A stretch of 7,904 nucleotides of DNA, from the NCBI GenBank assembly GCA_012026715.1, contig VEPB01000190.1, forward strand, positions 1 through 7,904, in the 5' to 3' direction. This DNA comes from Methylococcaceae bacterium (GTDB lineage Bacteria > Pseudomonadota > Gammaproteobacteria > Methylococcales > Methylococcaceae). Shown here piece by piece: positions 1-5,729 of this stretch (its first letter is position 1; each line of letters starts with the position of its first letter). The position numbers and the translations under genes were made by a program. The notes below the pieces were generated by a model, which had not been told where the DNA came from, did not search any database, and saw only the letters and a list, made by a program, of their open reading frames with translations.

Positions 1-14
1 CCCCCTTTGCCACA
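1..14. repeat. Left copy of 14-bp terminal direct repeat
   Basis: The sequence CCCCCTTTGCCACA is identical to the last 14 bases of the window. On the minus strand it reads through codons 68-71 (V-A-K-G) of the split toxin gene. It is either the overlap of a circular molecule or an att-type core of an integrated element. Chance identity of 14 bases placed exactly at both ends is very unlikely. Confidence 0.9.
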
Positions 15-214
15 ACAGAGGAACCCGGCGCCGCGTCGTAGCTAATTCCGGTTTTTTCCTGATGCCATAACAGGTTAAGAGCGCTTTCGACCGGTTGCGA
101 CCCCTGACCTAAGTGCTGAGGCCCCGACGCGACTTTGGCGTTAGCGGCACCGATGCCCGATACGGCGAGCAGGGTGACCAGCAGCAGATGGAGCATGAAG
201 TTCAACAGGCGCAT
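1..214 (-). CDS. Secreted toxin, N-terminal part with signal peptide (partial; continues at the right end of the window)
   Basis: This is an open minus-strand frame from ATG at 214 that runs off the left edge without a stop. An in-frame TAG lies upstream (near 247-249), so the start is bounded. The protein begins MRLLNF and has a long hydrophobic stretch rich in L and V, then an A-N-A/K boundary near residue 26: a classic Sec signal peptide with a signal peptidase I site. Residues 27-67 form a polar linker with the segment KTGISYDAAPGSS. At codon 68 the frame enters the 14-bp terminal repeat. The same repeat at the right end is in the identical frame, so joining the ends gives a 192-residue protein ending at 7526. 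The ribosome binding site is weak (a GGAAAAG-like stretch before the ATG). The gene lies 97 bp downstream of the 78-codon gene on the same strand. The signal peptide is clear by eye; the joining depends on the topology. Confidence 0.75.
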   Translation of the reverse strand, partial: MRLLNFMLHLLLVTLLAVSGIGAANAKVASGPQHLGQGSQPVESALNLLWHQEKTGISYDAAPGSSVVAKG

Positions 215-311
215 GGCGGCTTTTCCGTTTTCTCGGAGGTGTTGTTTCTAGAGTGGAGCTGTTTTTCGCCGATCCCGCCGCCGCCGTCAAGCCGCGTTTT
301 CGCCCCCGGCA

Positions 312-548
312 TTACGGCCCCGGCCAGGCCCCGCTTAGCCGCTCGATCTCTTGCGCGAGGTATTCCCGGTGTTGTTCGAGGAACGCCAGCAACTCGGCCG
401 GCACCTCCAGCCGCCGGGCCAGTTCGAGCATGCCGGTCAGGTAGTGGCGGCGGACGGTGGCGGCTTCGCGGCGCTCGGCGCCGGCGAGGCCGGCCAGGCG
501 CAGGGCGGTGTGGTTGAGGATGGCTTCGCGGACGTCGTCGCTGTTCAT
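312..548 (-). CDS. Small helical protein of unknown function (78 aa)
   Basis: I do not recognise this protein. It starts at ATG 548 and has a strong ribosome binding site, AAGGAG, at 562-557, eight bases upstream. That is the main reason to accept it over overlapping GC-rich frames. The product is rich in A, L, R and E, with no signal peptide, membrane segment or cysteine, and should be almost entirely alpha-helical. A stretch near residues 40-72 (LELARRLEVP followed by a charged E/R/Q helix) could form a short coiled coil. It ends in a proline/glycine tail (WPGP). It is the first gene of a possible minus-strand set with the signal-peptide toxin at 214 and, across the window ends, the immunity gene. 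It could be a small partner or regulator of that module or an unrelated backbone gene; nothing in the sequence decides this. Confidence 0.65.
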   Translation of the reverse strand: MNSDDVREAILNHTALRLAGLAGAERREAATVRRHYLTGMLELARRLEVPAELLAFLEQHREYLAQEIERLSGAWPGP

Positions 549-593
549 GTCGGCTTCTCCTTCTGAGGACTGGCGGTTTCAATCGCCCGGTTC

Positions 594-719
594 GGGCTTA
601 CCGGGCATGGCGACCGCTCAGCGCCCGCGCGCAGGCCTGTCCAGCGCAGCGGAGCCGTGCATTTCACCCTGGACAGGGCGAGCACGGGTGCTATCCCTCT
701 CCGCCTGCCCAGTAAGCCC
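594..719. repeat. Nested inverted repeats
   Basis: GGGCTTACCGGGC at 594-606 is the reverse complement of GCCCAGTAAGCCC at 707-719 with one mismatch in 13. Nested inside, CCTGTCCAG (636-644) pairs perfectly with CTGGACAGG (669-677). A small hairpin GCCCG/CGGGC at 585-597 overlaps the left arm. The symmetry would allow a cruciform or a folded RNA of about 125 nt. It does not show the core sites expected of an integron attC. Confidence 0.75.
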
Positions 720-757
720 ATTCGAGGCACGACGCCGGGTGTCTTTCGCTTAAGGGA

Positions 758-772
758 GCCCCCCTTGGGGGC
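758..772. repeat. GC hairpin
   Basis: GCCCCC at 758-763 pairs with GGGGGC at 767-772 across a 3-base loop. No T-run follows on either strand, so it is not a standard terminator. Confidence 0.65.
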
Positions 773-784
773 GGATGGGCGGTA

Positions 785-852
785 GGCAGCTCAAGGGCGG
801 AACGGAAGCCGCGCGCTTTTTGCGCGGCTGGAGCGCCCTTGCGCTGACTGCC
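785..852. repeat. Long multi-stem hairpin
   Basis: Three nested arm pairs share one axis: GGCAG (785-789) with CTGCC (848-852), CAAGGGCG (792-799) with CGCCCTTG (834-841), and AGCCGCGC (807-814) with GCGCGGCT (822-829). The loop GCTTTTT contains the only T-run. Total stem is about 21 bp interrupted by small internal loops. The T-run lies in the loop and not after the stem, so termination is unlikely. Confidence 0.8.
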
Positions 853-877
853 GGGCCGGGCGGGGGGATCAAACGGC

Positions 878-898
878 GGTGGCGCCGGGAGCGCCACC
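878..898. repeat. Perfect 8-bp hairpin
   Basis: GGTGGCGC (878-885) and GCGCCACC (891-898) flank a 5-base loop. It lies 30 bp from the first dif-like site. Confidence 0.7.
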
Positions 899-927
899 CT
901 TTGACGGGCAGGGACGATCCGGCGGCC

Positions 928-955
928 ATTTAACATAGCGCCGATTATGCGGGCG
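928..955 (-). other. dif-like XerC/XerD recombination site 1
   Basis: Read on the minus strand, the site has an 11-base left arm CGCCCGCATAA (8 of 11 match the E. coli dif XerC arm GGTGCGCATAA), a 6-base centre TCGGCG, and an 11-base right arm CTATGTTAAAT (10 of 11 match the XerD arm TTATGTTAAAT). The 11+6+11 layout is exactly that of a dif site. The comparison uses the dif sequence from memory and was not a database search. It may serve the host Xer proteins or the element's own recombinase. Confidence 0.6.
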
Positions 956-1017
956 CCAGCCGCACCGGGGGCGGGCGGCGCTGCCCGCGGCTCTTGGCGG
1001 GCTTGGGCCGGCCGACC

Positions 1018-1046
1018 CTGGCGCATAATCCCGCGTTATGTTATTT
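1018..1046 (+). other. dif-like XerC/XerD recombination site 2, inverted relative to site 1
   Basis: On the plus strand, CTGGCGCATAA (1018-1028; 8 of 11 to the dif XerC arm), a 7-base centre TCCCGCG and TTATGTTATTT (1036-1046; 9 of 11 to the XerD arm). The centre is one base longer than in dif; plasmid Xer sites such as cer also have longer centres. It forms an imperfect inverted pair with site 1, with 62 bp between them holding a GCGGGC/GCCCGC hairpin (971-988). Confidence 0.55.
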
Positions 1047-1054
1047 GGCCGCAT

Positions 1055-1078
1055 CCAAGCCCCCTTCGAGGGGGTTGG
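1055..1078. repeat. Hairpin with 10 paired bases and one bulge
   Basis: CCAA (1055-1058), a bulged G, CCCCCT (1060-1065), loop TCG, AGGGGG (1069-1074), TTGG (1075-1078). It directly follows dif-like site 2. No T-run follows. Confidence 0.7.
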
Positions 1079-1119
1079 GGGTGTCTCCCGGGCGGCCCCC
1101 AGCCGCGCGGGAACTGCCG

Positions 1120-1145
1120 GCAACACGGGCGATAGCCGGTGTTGC
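1120..1145. repeat. Hairpin followed by a 10-bp palindrome
   Basis: GCAACAC (1120-1126) pairs with GTGTTGC (1139-1145). Inside, GGC (1128-1130) pairs with GCC (1135-1137) around a GATA loop, separated from the outer stem by a G/G mismatch. The right arm overlaps the perfect palindrome GTTGCGCAAC at 1141-1150. Confidence 0.65.
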
Positions 1146-1215
1146 GCAACCGCGAGGCAAGGAGCCGAGCGGGGTGGATCGTGCTTTGTCGCTGAACAAA
1201 GCCGGCCAGGGGTGA

Positions 1216-1254
1216 GCCGGGACTCGTTGCTCCAGTGAAGCAACGAGTCCCGGC
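1216..1254. repeat. Perfect 16-bp stem-loop
   Basis: GCCGGGACTCGTTGCT (1216-1231) is exactly complementary to 1239-1254 across the 7-base loop CCAGTGA. This is the strongest inverted repeat in the window. No T-run follows on either strand. It could be a replication-initiation or priming hairpin, a protein-binding cruciform, or part of a structured RNA. Confidence 0.85.
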
Positions 1255-1258
1255 GAAC

Positions 1259-1279
1259 GGGCATACAGGACGTATGCCC
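1259..1279. repeat. Perfect 8-bp hairpin
   Basis: GGGCATAC (1259-1266) pairs with GTATGCCC (1272-1279) across AGGAC. It begins five bases after the 16-bp stem-loop and runs into a further CTGGG/CCCAG dyad at 1279-1290. Confidence 0.75.
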
Positions 1280-1334
1280 TGGGCTCCCAGCGAAGCAGGG
1301 ACTGCGCAGCGCAGGAGGCCGTCCCAGCCCGGCG

Positions 1335-1414
1335 CGCGCCTTGCCCGCACTGGCAAGCCCTGTGACCGTCGGCAGGGAATGCCGGCGCAGGGGTTGCCGG
1401 GCATGCAAGGCGCG
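1335..1414. repeat. Long-range inverted repeat enclosing smaller hairpins
   Basis: CGCGCCTTGC (1335-1344) is exactly complementary to GCAAGGCGCG (1405-1414), 60 bases apart. The enclosed segment has smaller dyads (TTGCC/GGCAA at 1341-1356, CGGCA/TGCCG near 1370-1384). The whole could fold as a branched structure just downstream of the integrase stop codon. Confidence 0.6.
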
Positions 1415-1446
1415 TGACGGGCGGTCCGATGCAGCACGGTGTCCGC

Positions 1447-2547
1447 TTACTCCGCCGCATCATCGTGCGCTTCCTCATCGGCCTCGGCGGCCAAGGTCGA
1501 TAGCAGCCTCTCCGCCGCGCCGGTCGCGTCATCGCGCTGCGCCGTCTCGGTCTCCGCCCGGTTCTTGGTTCGCTCCAGCCGCGCCGGATGGGTCGCGGTA
1601 TGGATCTCCTTGAGCTTGCGGATGCTGACCCGGGTGTAAATCTGGGTGGTGGACAGCTCCGCGTGGCCCAGCATGGCCTGGATGAAGCGGATGTCGGCGC
1701 CGTTTTCCAGCATCAGGGTGGCCATGGTGTGGCGGAACAGATGACAAGAGCCACTCTTGCCGATATTCGCAGCCTTGACATACTCGCGCACGAGCTGGGT
1801 CATGCGGTTGCGGGTGAAGGCTTCGCCCAGACTGGTCAGGAACAGGGTGCCGTCGTCATTGACAGTGACCAGCTCGGGCCGGGCTTCGTCGCGGTATTTG
1901 CCGATCCAGGCCAAGGCCCGTTCGCCGATCGGCACCATGCGGTCCTTCCTGCCCTTGCCCTGCCGGACCATCAGCGTGCCGCGCTCGGCATCGAGGTCGT
2001 AGAGGTTGAGGTGGATCACTTCCATCCGGCGGATGCCGGTGCTGTAGAGGGTTTCCAGGATGGCGCGATCACGGATGCCAAGGGCGGTGGTGGCGTCCGG
2101 CAGATTCAGGATGGTCTCGACCTCGGATGGAGTCAGCACGTGCTTGGGTAACCGCTTTTCCAGCCGTGGCAGTTCCACGTCGGAAGCCGGGTTGTAGAGG
2201 ATGTGGTTTTCGCGGGCCAGCCATTTGAAGTAGGCCCGCACCGGCGTCAGGCGGGTGTGCTGGCTGCGGATGCTCAAGGGCTCGCCGTTGGGCTTGCGGT
2301 AGTGGAACAGGTAGCGCTGGTAGCGCTCGATGATCGGCTTGGTGATGTCCTGAGGCCTCGACAGGCCGCGCTCGTCGCACCAACTGATGAAGTAGCGCAG
2401 GTACACCTCGCGGTTCTCGGTGGTGCGCTCGGCGTAGTTCTTGACCCGCATCCATTCCAGAAAACGCCGCAGGTAGGCGTAGAGGCTGTCCGAGTCGGCC
2501 GGGTCGCCGATGGGCGCAAGCGGGGTGTGCGTTCCTTTTTTCGGCAT
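1447..2547 (-). CDS. Tyrosine recombinase / integrase, XerC/XerD-like (366 aa)
   Basis: A site-specific DNA recombinase that cuts and rejoins strands through a 3'-phosphotyrosine intermediate. Residues about 20-115 look like the N-terminal SAM-like core-binding domain. The catalytic domain follows, with all expected residues visible: R173 (TGIRRME), K198 (GKGRKDR), H269 and R272 (HLFRH), H295 (LGH) and the nucleophile Y304 (TQIYTRV). After Y304 there is a charged A/E/D-rich tail of about 60 residues, longer than in XerC or XerD. The start ATG at 2547 lies two bases after the primase stop (TAG-GC-ATG), and its ribosome binding site GAGG lies inside the primase gene's end, so the two are translationally coupled. 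It probably drives integration, excision or multimer resolution of the element. The inverted dif-like sites about 400-500 bp downstream are candidate substrates. Confidence 0.96.
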   Translation of the reverse strand: MPKKGTHTPLAPIGDPADSDSLYAYLRRFLEWMRVKNYAERTTENREVYLRYFISWCDERGLSRPQDITKPIIERYQRYLFHYRKPNGEPLSIRSQHTRLTPVRAYFKWLARENHILYNPASDVELPRLEKRLPKHVLTPSEVETILNLPDATTALGIRDRAILETLYSTGIRRMEVIHLNLYDLDAERGTLMVRQGKGRKDRMVPIGERALAWIGKYRDEARPELVTVNDDGTLFLTSLGEAFTRNRMTQLVREYVKAANIGKSGSCHLFRHTMATLMLENGADIRFIQAMLGHAELSTTQIYTRVSIRKLKEIHTATHPARLERTKNRAETETAQRDDATGAAERLLSTLAAEADEEAHDDAAE

Positions 2548-2549
2548 CG

Positions 2550-5500
2550 CTACACCTCGGCAGCTTGAGCAGCTAAGGAAGTGGCGTTACGACTACGGTT
2601 GGATTTCGGCGCGGCGCCTGGAGCAGCGTTTTTTCCGCCGTTTTCGGCCTCATCGCCGCAAGCCCTTGTGCTGTCGGCGTTTGCGCCGTTTTTACCAGCC
2701 TGACTTGCCCCTGACTTGGGCCTATCTTGGCCCTGACTTGGGGCTGCCTTTTCGGCTTCATACCCTGACTTCTTTTCGTCGTAGCCCAAGTTTTCCGGGT
2801 CGATCAGACCCATCAGGTGCTTTTGCACCGTCGCCGGATCGCCGTCATACAGCAGTTCATACACCAGGCTTTGCCCGCGCCCGCCGCGATGCACCAGCAG
2901 GTATTCCAGTTCGGTCAGGCGGCTGCAATGGATTTTCAGTTGGCCGTCGCTCCAGCCGGTAAACGCGCGCACGTCCCGACGGCTAAAACGGTAATCCTTC
3001 TGCGCGACGCCTTGGGCTTTGCAGGTTTGCATCACCATCCGCTGGACCTGCTTCAACAGCGTGCGGGGCTGCGGCGGCAGCTCGTCCAGGCTGCGCCCCA
3101 GCACCTCATGGGCCAGCCGGTTGGCGGTCTCGATGTCGTCTTGGGTGACTTCGATATAACGCAGCACCTGACCTTGGTGATTCACCGTCTTCACCGGGCG
3201 CTGGTACTGGTGCAGCAAGGCGATGGCTCTGATCAGCGTCAGGTACTTCATGTGGTCGCGCCGGGTCCGGGTCTTGTCGTCGATGAAGGTGAGCCGTTCG
3301 GCGTAGGGGTTGGCGACTAAAAGCGGACGTAACAGTCGTTGCGCGTTGCGGTGAAGCTGGATCAGGTGTTTCCGATCCTCGTTTTGCAACAGCCCTTCGA
3401 GGGTTTGCTGCCGGCGCTGCAGGGCGTGGATCGCTTGCGTCTGCTCGCGCGATTCGTTGACGCTGAGTACCAGGCAACGGTTCAGCAGCTCTTCGTCGAT
3501 ATCGATGGCGGTGGTGGTCAAAAACAGCATCACCGGACCTTCGACCCGGTATTCCTTGGTGACCAGGTTGCCGGTCGTCTCGTCCTTGCCGGTGCTGGCG
3601 ATGGTCAACTCGCCTTCGGACTGCAACAGCTTCAAGGCATAGCTGGCGGTGGCCGCGCCTTCCTCTTCGGCGATGGCGAGGATTTTGTGTTTCAGGTGGG
3701 CCTCGCCCAGGTAGAACAGGCTCTGCCCGGTCATCGCCGAGTAGGCCACCCGCTCTTCCTCGGGGACGAAGTTGAGGATGGCGTCCATCAGCGAGGATTT
3801 GCCAGCGGCGCTGGAGCTTTGGATGATCACCGCCAGGGGCTTGTCGAGCTTGCGCGAGACACAGGCGAGATAGCCCACCAGCTTGTTGGTCTCCTCGCCC
3901 ACTACGCCGGCGGCCTGGAAGTCGGCGAGGAGGCGGCTCAAGAGGCCGGGCGATTGCAACAGCGCCAAGGCCTCCCGCTGCTCGGCCTCATCCAGTGCCG
4001 GGGCCTCCGGCTTCTCCGGCGTCAGCGTGTGTTTGATCTGCCGGTGCTGCAGCTCTTCGAGCTTGAGCAACACACGGCCCAGGTCGCGCTTGATCACCTC
4101 ATCGGCCACGCCCAACTCGGCGCCGGCCTGATGGATGAAGGTCTGCCGCGGCCGCGACTGGTACAGGTCGAAGCTGTCGATGTGCACGTGCTCGCCCCGG
4201 CTCACCAGCAGGTTCACCTTCAACTGCTCGTAGCTGAGGTTCTTGGCCAGGCCCCGGATGCGGTAGTGGCGGTCGCCCAGCGTCAGGGTGACTTCGCGCT
4301 CGCTCACGTCGGCATCCACCGTTTTCGGCGCCTCCGGCAGCGGCGTGGCGGTGGTCGGTTCCGGCAACTCGGCGGCTAAGGAAGGAAGTTCCTCGGCCTG
4401 CTCGACGCCGGACAACGGGCTGTCACCGGCGGCGGTGGTGATGGCCGGTGCTTTTCCTTTCCCCAGCCACTCCGCCTTGCGGATCGCTAGCCCCAAGCTC
4501 TTGGCGGCCGGCTTCACCTGCTGCGCGTAGTCGTTGGCGTCCATCCCTTTCGGGAACTGGATACGGAAGGCGTCGATGCCGTTTTCGGTGAGCAGCGCAG
4601 CCAGCTTCTCGGCGGCGGCATTGCCCGCCTCGTCGCGGTCGTAGGCGATCAGCACACGCTTGATCCCGTGTTGCTTGAAGGCCGCCAGGTGATCATCGGT
4701 GAAGCCGCCGGTGCCGTAGCTCGCGGTGACGTTGCGATAGCCATTGACCCAGAAGGTCATGGCGTCGATCAGCGCTTCGCACAGGATGATTTCCTCCGAC
4801 GCCTTCAGCGCCGCCACATTCCACACCCCGCGATGCGGCCCCGGCAGGTACAGGTGATACGCCGTGCCGGGGCGCAGGTTGTTCAAGACCTTGCGGCCGT
4901 ACACTTCGGTGATGAGGCCGTGCTCGTCCATGACCGGAACCACCAGGGAACCGTTGAAGTGCTCGTGCCCCGATTCGCGCAAGAGACCGATCCCCTGAAG
5001 CTTGCCGCGCAGCTCGCTGCCTGCCTTGCGGTTCTTCTCCGGCAGCCGGTAGCCCAGGGTGCGGTTGGCATAGCCCAGTTTGAAGGTGTCGATGAGTTCG
5101 GCGCTCTTCAGGCCCCGGCTTTCCAGGTAGGCCAAGGCCTCGGGGCTTTGCTTCAGGGTCTGGTGGTAGTAGTCGAGCACCTGGCGCAGCGCGGTTTGCC
5201 GGTCGGCCTCGGCGGCTAAGGGAGAAACCAGCTTGGTGGCGGTGTTCTGCTTCACCGTCTGCGTGCCGCTCTCGGCGACCCGCCCCGCGTCGTTCTGCAA
5301 AATCTCGCAGGCAAAACGGAAGCTCACCCCTTGGGTCTTCATCACCCAATCGATCACCGACCCCGCCGCCCCGCAGCCGAAACAGTGGAACAGGTTGCTC
5401 TGGGGGCTGAGGATCAGCGAGGGCGTGTCGTCGCCATCGTGGAACGGGCAGCGGATCGCAAAGTCCTGGCCTTGCTTTTTCGGTTGATAACCTTGGCTCT

Positions 5501-5567
5501 CCACCAGGCGCAGCAGGGACACCTCGGTTTTGAGCCGGGTCACGATCTCGTCCGCCAGTCTTGCCAT
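2550..5567 (-). CDS. Primase/helicase: CHC2 zinc finger, TOPRIM and P-loop ATPase (1005 aa)
   Basis: A DnaG-type primase joined to a nucleotide-binding domain. Numbering here starts from the upstream ATG at 5573. A CHC2 zinc site is visible as C42, H45, C64 and C67 (CPFHDG and HCFGCG). A TOPRIM fold follows, with E266 (CEALID) and D312/D314 (YDRDEAG) for metal binding. After a P/E-rich linker (about 385-425) comes an ATPase with a Walker A-like segment SSSAAGKSS (586-594), an acidic Walker B-like stretch ILAIAEEE (631-638) and a possible arginine finger at R699. The last 80 residues are a low-complexity, charged tail. I chose the second ATG (5567) because the ribosome binding site AGGGGAGG (5581-5574) abuts the first ATG but lies 6 bases from the second. 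It likely primes and unwinds DNA for replication of the element, with the coupled integrase. Close family assignment is not possible by eye. Confidence 0.93.
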   Translation of the reverse strand: MARLADEIVTRLKTEVSLLRLVESQGYQPKKQGQDFAIRCPFHDGDDTPSLILSPQSNLFHCFGCGAAGSVIDWVMKTQGVSFRFACEILQNDAGRVAESGTQTVKQNTATKLVSPLAAEADRQTALRQVLDYYHQTLKQSPEALAYLESRGLKSAELIDTFKLGYANRTLGYRLPEKNRKAGSELRGKLQGIGLLRESGHEHFNGSLVVPVMDEHGLITEVYGRKVLNNLRPGTAYHLYLPGPHRGVWNVAALKASEEIILCEALIDAMTFWVNGYRNVTASYGTGGFTDDHLAAFKQHGIKRVLIAYDRDEAGNAAAEKLAALLTENGIDAFRIQFPKGMDANDYAQQVKPAAKSLGLAIRKAEWLGKGKAPAITTAAGDSPLSGVEQAEELPSLAAELPEPTTATPLPEAPKTVDADVSEREVTLTLGDRHYRIRGLAKNLSYEQLKVNLLVSRGEHVHIDSFDLYQSRPRQTFIHQAGAELGVADEVIKRDLGRVLLKLEELQHRQIKHTLTPEKPEAPALDEAEQREALALLQSPGLLSRLLADFQAAGVVGEETNKLVGYLACVSRKLDKPLAVIIQSSSAAGKSSLMDAILNFVPEEERVAYSAMTGQSLFYLGEAHLKHKILAIAEEEGAATASYALKLLQSEGELTIASTGKDETTGNLVTKEYRVEGPVMLFLTTTAIDIDEELLNRCLVLSVNESREQTQAIHALQRRQQTLEGLLQNEDRKHLIQLHRNAQRLLRPLLVANPYAERLTFIDDKTRTRRDHMKYLTLIRAIALLHQYQRPVKTVNHQGQVLRYIEVTQDDIETANRLAHEVLGRSLDELPPQPRTLLKQVQRMVMQTCKAQGVAQKDYRFSRRDVRAFTGWSDGQLKIHCSRLTELEYLLVHRGGRGQSLVYELLYDGDPATVQKHLMGLIDPENLGYDEKKSGYEAEKAAPSQGQDRPKSGASQAGKNGANADSTRACGDEAENGGKNAAPGAAPKSNRSRNATSLAAQAAEV
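2699..2774. repeat. Tandem 11-bp repeats (iteron-like) within the 3' end of the primase gene
   Basis: On the plus strand, CCTGACTTG begins at 2699, 2710 and 2732, with a degenerate copy CCTATCTTG at 2721, so four units are spaced exactly 11 bp. A fifth, CCTGACTTC, begins at 2764. An 11-bp period is not a multiple of three, so on the coding strand the same bases are read in three frames (K-S-G, P-S-Q-G, A-S-Q-A). This argues for a DNA-level signal and against a protein repeat. One helical turn per unit is what a protein binding one DNA face would use. Confidence 0.75.
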
Positions 5568-5573
5568 AGCCAT

Positions 5574-5581
5574 CCTCCCCT
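5574..5581 (-). promoter_or_regulatory. Ribosome binding site deciding the primase start
   Basis: AGGGGAGG, reading 5581 to 5574. It touches the ATG at 5573 but is six bases from the ATG at 5567, so 5567 is the favoured start. Confidence 0.75.
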
Positions 5582-5608
5582 AAAAAAGTGGGAACACTTA
5601 ATGGATAT

Positions 5609-5637
5609 AACATACCTATAGTGCTACCATCGGTCAA
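5609..5637 (-). promoter_or_regulatory. Sigma-70-type promoter for the primase-integrase operon
   Basis: On the minus strand the -35 box TTGACC (5637-5632) and -10 box TATGTT (5614-5609) are separated by 17 bases. Transcription would begin near 5602, about 35 bases before the start codon. The divergent XRE gene begins at 5730. Its own promoter is less clear; TATAGT (5617-5622) and TATAAC (5666-5671) on the plus strand are possible -10 boxes without a good -35. The first would overlap this promoter, which would let the XRE protein control both directions. Confidence 0.6.
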
Positions 5638-5729
5638 CACAATCACCTTGATCCACCCCGGACCCTATAACAGACTAAGGGAGATTTATTCCTCATGTGA
5701 CCTATACAACGACTTTTCAGGGAGTCCTT

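Larger units (their letters stand above)
549..1446. other. About 900 bp non-coding region dense in inverted repeats
   Basis: No frame here has a good ribosome binding site plus plausible composition; open frames occur on both strands only because the region is very GC-rich. It instead holds at least a dozen inverted repeats (listed separately): nested ones at 594-719, hairpins at 758-772, 785-852, 878-898, 971-988, 1055-1078, 1120-1145, 1216-1254 and 1259-1279, a long-range pair at 1335-1414, and two inverted dif-like sites at 928-955 and 1018-1046. It lies just downstream of the integrase on the transcribed strand. Plausible roles are a replication origin used by the encoded primase, a recombination region for the encoded integrase, or a structured RNA. 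Sequence alone does not choose among them. Confidence 0.7.

Noticed and set aside
585..606. tRNA-like T-arm sequence (GGTTCGGGC)
   Set aside because: No matching acceptor, D-arm or anticodon arm is found around it. The bases are explained by inverted repeats.
594..719. Integron attC site
   Set aside because: The paired symmetry is suggestive, but the required GTT-type and AAC-type core sites are not at the ends, and no integron integrase insert is seen in the recombinase.
1216..1254. The 16-bp stem-loop as a Rho-independent terminator of the integrase transcript
   Set aside because: No T-run follows the stem on either strand.
869..1532. Several open frames of 110-180 codons between the unknown gene and the integrase, on both strands
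   Set aside because: They overlap one another and the inverted repeats, are rich in R, P, A and G, and lack plausible ribosome binding sites. They are treated as chance frames in GC-rich DNA.
1588..2151. Long plus-strand open frame of 187 codons
   Set aside because: It is fully antisense to the integrase, whose catalytic residues are all present. Its composition (V, G, Q, H-rich) is that of a shadow frame in GC-rich DNA.
3339..4379. Plus-strand open frame of 346 codons
   Set aside because: It is antisense to the primase/helicase gene, repetitive in L, Q, G and V, and has no recognisable domain or ribosome binding site.
4693..5646. Minus-strand open frame of 317 codons overlapping the primase start
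   Set aside because: It is an out-of-frame reading of the primase N-terminal region. The zinc finger and TOPRIM motifs lie in the other frame.
5697..5729. Upstream ATG at 5697 as the start of the XRE regulator
   Set aside because: The extra 11 residues are not typical of the HTH domain. ATG 5730 has a well-placed AGGGAG five bases upstream.
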